Shown here in pieces: positions 7,200 through 13,616 of a DNA stretch of 17,055 nucleotides; position 1 is the first letter of the stretch, and each line of letters begins with the position of its first letter. This stretch comes from Ruminococcus sp. Lineage in GTDB: Bacteria > Bacillota > Clostridia > Oscillospirales > Acutalibacteraceae. The position numbers and the translations under genes were made by a program. The notes beneath the pieces were generated by a model. The model worked only from the letters and a program-made list of their open reading frames with translations. It was not told where the DNA came from and did no database searches. The stretch covers positions 1 to 17,055 of the forward strand of contig JAFOED010000081.1 in NCBI GenBank assembly GCA_017380355.1. The letters run 5' to 3'.

Positions 7200-7556
7200 A
7201 TGGCAGTAAAGGCTAACTATGAGACAGTCATGGTTATCTCAATGAAACAGGGTGAGGAAGGTATCCAGGCTCTTATTGAGAAATTCAAGGCTCTCATCGA
7301 GAAAAATGCAACACTGCAGAGCGTTGAGGAGTGGGGTAAGCGTAAGCTTGCATATCTCATCAACAAAGAGTCAGAAGGCTACTACGTTCTTATGAACTTT
7401 GAGTCAGAGGCTTCTTTCCCTGCAGAGCTCGACCGTATCTACAAGATTACTGACGGTATCATGCGTTCTCTTATCATCAGAAAAGACGACGATGCTGAAG
7501 TAAAGGCCGAGGATGCTAAGGAGGAGACTCCAGCCGCTGAAGAAGCAGCAGAATAA
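7200..7556 (+). CDS. rpsF: 30S ribosomal protein S6
   Basis: Small-subunit protein that forms a pair with S18 on the platform of the 30S subunit. Typical features are NYETVMVISMKQGEEG at the N-terminus, EEWGKRKLAYLINKESEGYYVLMNFES in the middle and DRIYKITDGIMRSLIIRKDD near the end. An acidic Ala/Glu-rich tail extends to 118 aa, as often seen in Firmicutes. The start at 7200 is chosen because AGAAGGAGGTG precedes it and MAVKANYET is the expected N-terminus; an in-frame ATG at 7113 would place the hairpin inside coding sequence. It is the first gene of rpsF-ssb-rpsR. Confidence 0.97.
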   Translation: MAVKANYETVMVISMKQGEEGIQALIEKFKALIEKNATLQSVEEWGKRKLAYLINKESEGYYVLMNFESEASFPAELDRIYKITDGIMRSLIIRKDDDAEVKAEDAKEETPAAEEAAE

Positions 7557-7574
7557 TTAACGAATAATGACAGT

Positions 7575-7590
7575 TTCGGCTTTTGCCGAG
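7575..7590 (+). other. Small hairpin between rpsF and ssb
   Basis: TCGGC (7576-7580) pairs with GCCGA (7585-7589) around a TTTT loop, in the 53-nt gap between rpsF and ssb. It has no T tract and lies upstream of the ssb Shine-Dalgarno (AAAGGA, 7595-7600). It could be an RNA stability or coupling element; no function is shown. Confidence 0.4.
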
Positions 7591-7609
7591 GATGAAAGGA
7601 TGACACTTT

Positions 7610-8056
7610 ATGTTGAACAGAGTTATTTTAATGGGTAGACTCGTGTCTGACCCTGAACTTAAGACTACTACAAGCGGTATCAGCGTTACATCATTCCGTA
7701 TTGCTGTTGACCGCTCTTACGTTAAAGCAGGCGCTGAGCGTCAGGCTGATTTCTTTGACATTGTAGCATGGAGAAACACAGCAGAGTTCGTTTGCCGTAA
7801 TTTTGGCAAAGGTTCTTTAATCGCTGTTGACGGCCAGCTTCAGTCAAGACAGTATCAGGCAAAGGACGGTAGCAATCGCACAGTTGTTGAGGTTGTTGCT
7901 GATAACGTATCTTTCACTGGTGAGCGCAGAGATGCTGCTGCATCATCATACGCACCACGTGACAGTTACTCACAGATTCCACAGGCACCGTCATATTCTA
8001 ACGGTTCTGTAGATGATTTCCAGGAAATGCCGCTCGACGACGACCTGCCATTCTAA
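7610..8056 (+). CDS. ssb: Single-stranded DNA-binding protein
   Basis: Essential protein covering single-stranded DNA during replication and repair. An OB-fold occupies about residues 1-106, starting with MLNRVILMGRLVSDPELK and including VTSFRIAVDR, ADFFDIVAWRNTAEFV and KGSLIAVDGQLQSRQY. A short disordered linker rich in Ser, Pro and Tyr follows. The C-terminal acidic tip DDDLPF is the protein-interaction tail shared by bacterial SSBs. Its 148 aa length is normal. Its position between rpsF and rpsR is the standard Firmicute arrangement. Confidence 0.97.
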   Translation: MLNRVILMGRLVSDPELKTTTSGISVTSFRIAVDRSYVKAGAERQADFFDIVAWRNTAEFVCRNFGKGSLIAVDGQLQSRQYQAKDGSNRTVVEVVADNVSFTGERRDAAASSYAPRDSYSQIPQAPSYSNGSVDDFQEMPLDDDLPF

Positions 8057-8057
8057 T

Positions 8058-8084
8058 CGAAACGCCATATTCTGTTGCGTTTTG
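8058..8084 (+). other. Hairpin between ssb and rpsR
   Basis: The arms at 8058-8065 and 8077-8084 form an 8-bp stem (core AAACGC with GCGTTT, one G-T pair) around an 11-nt loop. No T run follows, so it is not an intrinsic terminator. It lies just after the ssb stop and before the rpsR Shine-Dalgarno, so it could affect relative mRNA stability or translation within the operon. Confidence 0.4.
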
Positions 8085-8115
8085 ATATTCCTAAATTTTG
8101 AAAGGAGTAATCACA

Positions 8116-8352
8116 ATGGCTGATAGACCAAACAACCACAGAAAGCCACGTAGAAAAGTTTGTGGCTTCTGCGTTGATAAAGTTGAGAACATCGACTACA
8201 AAGATATCGCTAGACTTCGCCGCTATATGTCAGAGCGTGCAAAGATCTTACCTAGAAGAGTAACAGGCACATGTGCAGCTCACCAGAGAGCTCTCACAGT
8301 TGCTATCAAGCGTGCTCGTCACCTTGCTCTTCTCCCATACACTTCAGACTAA
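8116..8352 (+). CDS. rpsR: 30S ribosomal protein S18, zinc-binding (C+) type
   Basis: Small-subunit protein that pairs with S6, whose gene opens this operon. Recognisable segments are DYKDIARLRRYMSERAKILPRRVTG and HQRALTVAIKRARHLALLPY. Cys16 and Cys19 form a CxxC, and Cys53 with His56 (GTCAAHQ) complete a likely zinc site, so this is the C+ form rather than a zinc-independent paralogue. The start at 8116 gives 78 aa with the normal N-terminus MADRPNN. AAAGGAG at 8101-8107 fits it, whereas an in-frame TTG at 8098 lacks support. It is followed by a strong terminator. Confidence 0.97.
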   Translation: MADRPNNHRKPRRKVCGFCVDKVENIDYKDIARLRRYMSERAKILPRRVTGTCAAHQRALTVAIKRARHLALLPYTSD

Positions 8353-8414
8353 TTTGTGCGCTGAGCACCGTTTGTGTTCAAGGCATGATATTAAACTGAA
8401 TATTATGTGTACTT

Positions 8415-8446
8415 AACGCCGAGGAAATCCTCGGCGTTATTTTTTT
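8415..8446 (+). terminator. Intrinsic terminator of rpsF-ssb-rpsR
   Basis: AACGCCGAGG (8415-8424) and CCTCGGCGTT (8429-8438) form a perfect 10-bp stem with an AAAT loop, followed by A and seven T residues (8440-8446). It lies 62 nt after the rpsR stop. Confidence 0.95.
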
Positions 8447-8755
8447 GTCTGAAAAACTAAAGATACAACATAATGAATTTAGTGCTGCTTGTATCCTGAA
8501 AACGCAGAAAACACCCTTGAAATTTCCAAAAAACATTGTTAAATTTGCAACAATTACACAAAAACACTCCACATTTTTTAAATCAGTTGACAAATATAAC
8601 AATGGATTTTTCTTCTTTTTACGAAACAACACTTTTTATATTCATAAAAAGAAAAATAACTTCTACTTTATGCACAAAACAAACCCCAAAACGACCTCCA
8701 ACAAACAACGAAGTGCACAATAAACGAGAGCCTATTTACTTATTTTTCTATTCTA
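8447..8755 (+). other. AT-rich stretch without a recognisable gene
   Basis: About 310 nt, strongly AT-rich, with many A and T runs. Open frames here have no Shine-Dalgarno, low-complexity Lys/Asn/Phe-rich translations and no recognisable family. A TTGACA at 8587-8592 has no -10 partner. It separates the ribosomal operon from the secreted-protein genes and may act as promoter upstream DNA for the strong promoter at 8756. Confidence 0.5.
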
Positions 8756-8784
8756 TTGACTCGATTTTCAGTATTTGGTATAAT
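8756..8784 (+). promoter_or_regulatory. Strong promoter upstream of the CotH/dockerin gene
   Basis: -35 TTGACT (8756-8761), 17 nt, then a perfect -10 TATAAT (8779-8784) preceded by TGG, an extended -10. Initiation is predicted near 8791. AT-rich DNA directly upstream could serve as an UP-like element. The next start codon on this strand with a good ribosome-binding site is 9109, so the leader is about 320 nt. Confidence 0.82.
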
Positions 8785-8790
8785 GTTAGC

Positions 8791-9108
8791 GTGAATAATT
8801 GTTGGGTAAGTATGCCCTTTTTGCAGTTGTTTACCTAAAAAAGCTATAATTATACCCATTTTATGGCGTATTCTTATCCTCCGAACGCTGGGAGATGCGA
8901 TAACCTCCCTTGTGTATAGGGAGGGAGGACCGCGAAAAGCGGTTTGGGGCAAGTCATACCGCTCTTCGTTTAAGGTGCACCATATCGTATCAAACGGCTT
9001 TTATTTAAACTCCGGAGGTCAGACGGATAAAAAACTGTAAATCTTACTTACTCTTCATATCTCGAAAAATTTAGAACTTATTTCAATATTTCCTAAGGAG
9101 GAGATAAA
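8791..9108 (+). promoter_or_regulatory. Long structured 5' leader of the CotH/dockerin gene
   Basis: Predicted untranslated leader. GGTAA (8805-8809) can pair with TTACC (8831-8835). GGGAG (8890-8894) can pair either with CTCC (8879-8882) or with CTCCC (8905-8909). The latter is also one arm of the hairpin CCTCCCT (8904-8910)/AGGGAGG (8918-8924). ACCGC/GCGGT (8929-8943) forms the next hairpin. CGGAGG (9013-9018) could pair back with CCTCCG (8878-8883), and CTCCGGAG (9010-9017) is self-complementary. I do not recognise a known riboswitch class. AAGGAGGAG at 9095-9103 serves the gene. Confidence 0.5.
8904..8943 (+). repeat. Palindromic double-hairpin repeat, copy A
   Basis: Hairpin CCTCCCT-TGTGTAT-AGGGAGG followed by the hairpin ACCGC-GAAAA-GCGGT. 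The same order, shared TTGTGTA loop core and shared GGGAGGAC/GGGGGAC junction occur at 13276-13314 in the same orientation. Changes within the second stem are compensatory between the copies (ACCGC/GCGGT here, ACCAC/GTGGT there). Confidence 0.7.
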
Positions 9109-12100
9109 ATGAAAACTAATTCAATTTCAAGAAGACTCGTTTCTATGCTTCTTGCTTGCATCATGGTTTTATCTATGATGACAGTTGGCATAGTTGCAAC
9201 TTCAGCGGCAAACACAGATGTCGCTCAGACTGGTGATACTATTACAGGCGGAATGACTTTTTATTTGAAGCCTGGTCCTGAGTGGGATAATGGTGATGCT
9301 CGTTTTGCTGCTTTTTTCTGTAATGGAACTAGCGGAGACACGTGGTATTCTGCACACGGCCCTAATACTGATGGTTGTTATTGGGTAACTGTTAATCCTG
9401 GCGAATCTAACGCTAATATTATTTGGGTTCGTATGAAAGGCGCTACTACTGACAACAATTGGAATAATAAGTGGAATCAGACTGCCGACCTTACTTACGA
9501 TGGTTCTAAGAATCTTTTCACTATCACTGATCCGTGGGCAAAGAAAGCTGGTGGCTCATGGTCTGTTTATACACCACCTACTGTTGACCCTACAGATCCT
9601 CCAGAGCCAACAACTCCATGGGTTCCGGATGAAAACTATACTCAGATTGCTTTCCGTGATGACATTACAAGCGTTGATAAAGTAGATACTTCTGACGCTG
9701 ATATGTATGTTCAGTTCAATGGTGGATCTAAAAAACTGATGACAAAGACTGTTGATGCTATGTCAGGTCACGATATGTGGTATGCTGACATTCCTGCTGA
9801 TGCAACATCAGTTAAGTTCATCCGTGCTTCTGTTATCGATGGTTCTACATGGAATACATGGTCACCGACACTCTCTAACTGTACAACTGGACTTTACAGA
9901 GCTACAAGCTTAGGCGGTGGTGCATGGGGTACAACTGAATCTTACGCTATCCCTAATAAGAAGGATATTAATAACTACTCATTCGGTATATGGGCAGATA
10001 CAAGAGATAAAGGTGATCTCTACGATCTTGTAATCGCTCGCAAGCTTTCAAAATCGGAGTTTCATTTATACCTTCCATCTAACGCACCACAGAGCATCGC
10101 TCTTTACACAAGCTTTGCTGCTCTTAAGATTGGCGACACATTTGTCACTGATGGAACAAAGGTAACTCTTGAGGGCGGAAAATCGTACTCAATGCAGTAC
10201 AGACAGACTTCCACAGATGCTAATTATCAGCCTGCAACACTTAAAGTGTACAGAACAACTGCTACAGCAACTCTTGTTTTTGAGACAAAGCGTGACCTTT
10301 ACACAGGTACAGTAGGTAGTTTGTCTGTATCAGGTTACAAAGATGGTATCGAAACAAAGGGTAGCTATTACCTCTATGGCGAAAATGGTACATGGGAGAA
10401 TGTTCCTGTTATCGACGACAAAACAGGCAAAGAAGTTGATATGTCAGTCCTCAAGAAGATTAAAGGTAGAGGTAACTCTTCTTTCGAAGCTTCTATGAAG
10501 ATTTATGGTAAGTATGCTTACAACTTTAACCTCGGCGAGAAACTTGACCTCATCGATGGGTCAACAGCGGCAAAGAAATGGTCTCTCCTTGCTAACAACC
10601 CTGATGTTTCTATGATGCGTAACACATTTATTTATCAGGTTGCTGACGAGTTAGGGCTTGCATGTTCACCTGAAACACGTCTTACTGACGTTTACAATAA
10701 TGGTAATTATCTCGGCGCTTACATTCTCACTGAAAAAGTTGAGTATGGTAAGAATACTCTTATGGCTAAGGACTCTAACGGTAATAAGATTAACAACCTC
10801 GATGACGGTAACGAAGAAGCTAATATTGAAAAATACGGTTACTATGACGGTAATGGTGACGGCGTCGTTGATGAAAAAGACATCGATGATGAATGCTATG
10901 TCTTTGACTTTGATAATCTTGTTTACGCAACAGATTCGATTTCAGTAGGTGGTAAGAATTATTCTTACCAATACACAAAGAGTGACGAAGATGGTCATAC
11001 TTTCGTTTCACCTAAAAATTACAATACTGAGTACAACTATCTCCTCGAGCATGAGCTCTCAAGCCGTTTCAAGGATGAAGCATCTTGGTTCTTGACTCCA
11101 AATGGTCAGCCAGTAGTAGTTAAGTATCCTGAGTTTGCTACAAAGGAAGAAATGAAATGGATTATTACTGAGTACGCTACTATGGAGCAGGCTGTTTACA
11201 ACAACAACTATGCTACATATTCACAGCTTATCGATGTTGAATCATTCGCTAAGATGTACCTCATTCAGGAGTTAGGTCTTAACCTTGACTCTTGTGCTAC
11301 TTCATATTATATCCACAATGAGTTCAGAGATGGCAAGAGCATCCTCGTTGCTGGTCCTGTATGGGACTACGACTGGTCATTCGGTTCTTATGGTAATCCG
11401 GATATTAAAAAATACGTTTTCAACGGTTCTTCAGTAGTTGATAACTCTACTACTCTAGATAATCCGAAACAGATGTTTGTTAAGAACAAGGCTATAAAGA
11501 CAGACGCAAACCCAAGTAATGGTGTAACTTGGGCATCAAATTACAACCTCCAGGCTAAGCTTGCACATAATACTTCATTCTGGACAGAGTGTCAGCGAAT
11601 CTGGACTAATGATTTTGCACCAATTCTTTACAGTTACTTGATAGATGATTACTCTGATGCTACAGATAAGGGCGTTCTTGTTTCTGAATTGTTACCTCAG
11701 TTTGAATCTTCTATAAATATGAATAACGCTCGTTGGGGTGCTTTAAATGCTGGTGCTGATGGTTGGGGTACTAAGGTTACAACTGACTACGAGAAGGGCT
11801 CAGGTTTAAAAAGTAGTAGCAACTTCAAGATTGGTAACACAGGAACATCAGGTTCAGCTTCTAAGTCTTATGCTAACGCTATTTACTACTTGAATGACTG
11901 GCTTGTTGTTCGTCGTAATCACATGAGTGGTACAGGCGGTCTCTACAACGAAGCATTACTCGATCCTGTTAAGCTCAAGAGCGTTACAATGACCGCTACA
12001 CAGTCAGGTGCTACTGTTAATGTTTCTGTTGAAATTATCGCTACTGATAACGGTGTTGATATTTCTAAAGACAGATTAGTATACGACCTTTACGTTGGTG

Positions 12101-13164
12101 GTAAGCTCGAAGGTACACACTCTGCATCTGAGTCTGTTGAAGTCACTCTCGAAGAGAACAAGAAGACAGAAATCTACGCTGTAGGTAAAGTACTCGATGA
12201 AAACGGCAACGTTGATAAGACTATGGAGTCTAAGAAAGAAAACTTTACATACGTTGTTACTGGTCCTGAGTACAAAGTAGAGAACGTTAAGTTTGAAGGC
12301 AAACAGTCTGCTGATGAGTCTACTGTAACAGTAACTCCTGCAGCTACAGTTACATGTGATGGCGAAGCTGTTAAGCCTGCAGATATTAACTACACAGTTT
12401 ACTTAAATGGCGCACCTTATGTAACTAACACATTCGAGACAGCTTCTGTTGATGTTAAGCTTGTTGAAGGTCAGGTTAACGAAATCTACGTAGTAGTTTC
12501 TCCTGTTGCTGATGCTACAAAGAAGGGTACATCAATTACTGAGAAGTACTCATTCAACGTAGTTGCTGAAAAAGTTGCAGTTACTGTTTACTTCAAGTCT
12601 TCATCATCAGCTCGTTACATTCCTAGCGTAGTTTACGGTGATCAGACAGTTCCAATGACTGTTTCTGGTAATGCAATCGGTATGAACGCATCACAGACAC
12701 AGAAGTATTTCTGGTACACAGCTGACATCGAAATTGACATGGATACAGCTACTAAGATTACATTCAAGAACAGCTACTCTATGAGTGCTTCTACAACACT
12801 TACTCTTAGCGCTGCTGCTACTTTCTACTATGGTGTCGATAACCTCAACAACGGCTCAAAATTAGAAGACCTCACAAATGCTAGCGAGTACGTAAGAAAC
12901 TTCACAAAGTCTGCTTCTTACATGACCACAAACGATCCAACTGCTACTGGTGTTGCTACAACATCTATTGATGGTACAATCTACAAGATGGGTGACGCTG
13001 ACGGTGATAACGATATTTCAGTAATTGACGCAACTATGATTCAGATGGCACTTGCTGAGAAGGTAGAGTTAAGCGATGTCAATAGCGACCTTTCTGACTT
13101 CAACCTTGACGGTAACAAGTCGATTACAGACGCAACACTCGTACAGACATATCTCGTACAGTAA
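9109..13164 (+). CDS. Secreted CotH-type kinase protein with C-terminal type I dockerin
   Basis: A 1351-aa exported protein. A Sec signal peptide spans residues 1-34 (ending ATSAA). Residues about 47-158 form a beta-rich module with NNWNNKWNQTADLT, resembling starch-binding-type modules of Ruminococcus extracellular proteins. A Pro/Thr linker and a second aromatic module follow. The CotH-kinase domain spans roughly 430-880, with GRGNSSF (453), KWSLLAN (490), MRNTFIYQVADELGL, VYNNGNYLGAYILTEKVE and the metal/catalytic-type WDYDWSFG (752). An EF-hand-like loop (580-591) interrupts it. Two Ig-like repeats and another beta module precede the dockerin (1292-1351), whose two calcium loops start DADGDNDIS and DFNLDGNKS. 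CotH proteins are protein kinases in Bacillus spores. Here the dockerin predicts attachment to a cohesin scaffold. The Shine-Dalgarno AAGGAGGAG is strong. Confidence 0.9.
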   Translation: MKTNSISRRLVSMLLACIMVLSMMTVGIVATSAANTDVAQTGDTITGGMTFYLKPGPEWDNGDARFAAFFCNGTSGDTWYSAHGPNTDGCYWVTVNPGESNANIIWVRMKGATTDNNWNNKWNQTADLTYDGSKNLFTITDPWAKKAGGSWSVYTPPTVDPTDPPEPTTPWVPDENYTQIAFRDDITSVDKVDTSDADMYVQFNGGSKKLMTKTVDAMSGHDMWYADIPADATSVKFIRASVIDGSTWNTWSPTLSNCTTGLYRATSLGGGAWGTTESYAIPNKKDINNYSFGIWADTRDKGDLYDLVIARKLSKSEFHLYLPSNAPQSIALYTSFAALKIGDTFVTDGTKVTLEGGKSYSMQYRQTSTDANYQPATLKVYRTTATATLVFETKRDLYTGTVGSLSVSGYKDGIETKGSYYLYGENGTWENVPVIDDKTGKEVDMSVLKKIKGRGNSSFEASMKIYGKYAYNFNLGEKLDLIDGSTAAKKWSLLANNPDVSMMRNTFIYQVADELGLACSPETRLTDVYNNGNYLGAYILTEKVEYGKNTLMAKDSNGNKINNLDDGNEEANIEKYGYYDGNGDGVVDEKDIDDECYVFDFDNLVYATDSISVGGKNYSYQYTKSDEDGHTFVSPKNYNTEYNYLLEHELSSRFKDEASWFLTPNGQPVVVKYPEFATKEEMKWIITEYATMEQAVYNNNYATYSQLIDVESFAKMYLIQELGLNLDSCATSYYIHNEFRDGKSILVAGPVWDYDWSFGSYGNPDIKKYVFNGSSVVDNSTTLDNPKQMFVKNKAIKTDANPSNGVTWASNYNLQAKLAHNTSFWTECQRIWTNDFAPILYSYLIDDYSDATDKGVLVSELLPQFESSINMNNARWGALNAGADGWGTKVTTDYEKGSGLKSSSNFKIGNTGTSGSASKSYANAIYYLNDWLVVRRNHMSGTGGLYNEALLDPVKLKSVTMTATQSGATVNVSVEIIATDNGVDISKDRLVYDLYVGGKLEGTHSASESVEVTLEENKKTEIYAVGKVLDENGNVDKTMESKKENFTYVVTGPEYKVENVKFEGKQSADESTVTVTPAATVTCDGEAVKPADINYTVYLNGAPYVTNTFETASVDVKLVEGQVNEIYVVVSPVADATKKGTSITEKYSFNVVAEKVAVTVYFKSSSSARYIPSVVYGDQTVPMTVSGNAIGMNASQTQKYFWYTADIEIDMDTATKITFKNSYSMSASTTLTLSAAATFYYGVDNLNNGSKLEDLTNASEYVRNFTKSASYMTTNDPTATGVATTSIDGTIYKMGDADGDNDISVIDATMIQMALAEKVELSDVNSDLSDFNLDGNKSITDATLVQTYLVQ

Positions 13165-13182
13165 TTTAACTAAAAAACATAG

Positions 13183-13203
13183 GGGAGGGCGCTTCGCCCT
13201 CCC
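13183..13203 (+). other. Strong GC-rich hairpin after the CotH/dockerin gene
   Basis: GGGAGGGCG (13183-13191) and CGCCCTCCC (13195-13203) form a perfect 9-bp stem with a CTT loop, 18 nt after the stop codon. No T tract follows on this strand, but A6 lies upstream (13173-13178). It therefore has terminator shape only for transcription from the right, where no minus-strand gene is seen. It may protect the mRNA 3' end. Confidence 0.6.
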
Positions 13204-13211
13204 ACGATGAA

Positions 13212-13266
13212 AAACTCTATTATATATATTATATATGTACACGCGTGCGCACGCGCGCGAGAGTTT
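13212..13266. repeat. Alternating purine-pyrimidine tract (Z-DNA-prone) bounded by an inverted repeat
   Basis: From 13230 to 13259 pyrimidine and purine alternate without a break for 30 nt, first as TA/TG/CA steps and then as an almost pure CG run with CA/TG steps. A 9-nt TATATATAT run (13221-13229) lies immediately before it. The whole is bounded by AAACTCT (13212-13218) and AGAGTTT (13260-13266), a 7-bp inverted repeat. Alternating CG/CA tracts are the classical sequence for left-handed Z-DNA and adjacent AT repeats melt easily. Confidence 0.8.
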
Positions 13267-13275
13267 GTACTAAAG

Positions 13276-13333
13276 CCTCTCTTGTGTAAATGGAGGGGGA
13301 CCACGATTAGTGGTGGAGGGATTGTTAATCCCT
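13276..13333 (+). repeat. Palindromic repeat, copy B
   Basis: First hairpin: CCTCT (13276-13280) with GGAGG (13292-13296), loop containing TTGTGTAAA. Second hairpin: ACCAC (13300-13304) with GTGGT (13310-13314), loop GATTA. Third hairpin: AGGGATT (13317-13323) with AATCCCT (13327-13333), loop GTT. The first two match copy A at 8904-8943 in order, orientation and loop core. This layout resembles small palindromic repeats dispersed in intergenic regions of many Oscillospiraceae genomes (from general knowledge, not a search). Confidence 0.7.
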
Positions 13334-13361
13334 AAAACAGACGGCGTCCTTGACGTCCCAA

Positions 13362-13431
13362 GTGCGAAAGCACAAAAAACGAGGACACTTAAAAGCGTAG
13401 GTAAGGTGCACAACGCATTTGTGCTCGTACC
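13362..13431 (+). other. Further hairpins in the intergenic region
   Basis: GTGC-GAAA-GCAC (13362-13373) is a GNRA-tetraloop hairpin. GCACAA (13408-13413) pairs with TTGTGC (13419-13424) inside the outer pairing GGTA (13400-13403) with TACC (13428-13431). The segment TAAGGTGCAC here also occurs in the upstream leader (near 8970-8980). No known RNA family is recognised and no convincing promoter is seen in 13165-13616. Confidence 0.45.
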
Positions 13432-13523
13432 GACAAAAACATTTTTGCTGTCTTATGTTTAAATCAGAAACCAAATGGAAAAAACACAAACATATTTTAA
13501 AAACAGCAAATTAAAATAAATTT

Positions 13524-13539
13524 CTCCTTCCTTGAGGAG
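13524..13539 (+). repeat. Short hairpin resembling a truncated copy of the palindromic repeat
   Basis: CTCCT (13524-13528) pairs with AGGAG (13535-13539) around TCCTTG. It recalls the first hairpin of copies A and B but lacks the second. Its 3' arm doubles as a Shine-Dalgarno-like sequence for a short ORF. Confidence 0.35.
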
Positions 13540-13545
13540 GAGGGT

Positions 13546-13590
13546 ATGGGCGGTTTACTGCTCACAAAATTTGAAAATTTCGATTCATAA
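13546..13590 (+). CDS. Possible 14-codon upstream ORF (leader peptide)
   Basis: ATG 13546 follows the purine-rich GAGGAGGAGGG at ideal spacing and reads MGGLLLTKFENFDS before TAA at 13588-13590. The stop is 26 nt upstream of the large gene at 13617, whose own Shine-Dalgarno GGAGG is at 13605-13609. It could be a leader peptide, a coupling ORF or a chance product of the purine-rich repeat. Nothing in the peptide is recognised. Confidence 0.3.
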   Translation: MGGLLLTKFENFDS

Positions 13591-13616
13591 CAAAAATTTC
13601 AAAAGGAGGAAATCCT

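Noticed and set aside
8587..8592. Isolated TTGACA as a promoter
   Set aside because: No -10-like hexamer lies 16-18 nt downstream.
8445..8723. Open frame of 92 codons in the AT-rich gap
   Set aside because: It starts with TTG inside the terminator T run, has no Shine-Dalgarno, and is a low-complexity Lys/Asn/Phe-rich translation typical of AT-rich noncoding DNA.
8536..8838. Open frame of 100 codons overlapping the promoter at 8756-8784
   Set aside because: No ribosome-binding site, no recognisable domain, and it runs through a near-consensus promoter.
8740..8952. Minus-strand open frame of 70 codons through the structured leader
   Set aside because: It covers the promoter and palindromic repeat on the other strand, with no ribosome-binding site and no family resemblance.
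9151..9162. Lipobox-like LLAC in the signal peptide of the CotH/dockerin protein
   Set aside because: Cys17 sits in the middle of the hydrophobic core, which continues for some 15 residues to a good SAA cleavage site at 34, so ordinary signal peptidase I processing is more likely than lipoprotein maturation.
13183..13203. Intrinsic terminator for the CotH/dockerin gene
   Set aside because: The stem is strong but no T tract follows on the + strand; the adjacent A tract would only suit minus-strand transcription, where no gene is seen.
13230..13333. CRISPR array or tandem repeat array
   Set aside because: The repeats are palindromic hairpins and a dinucleotide-type tract; there are no regularly spaced identical repeats with unique spacers and no cas genes.
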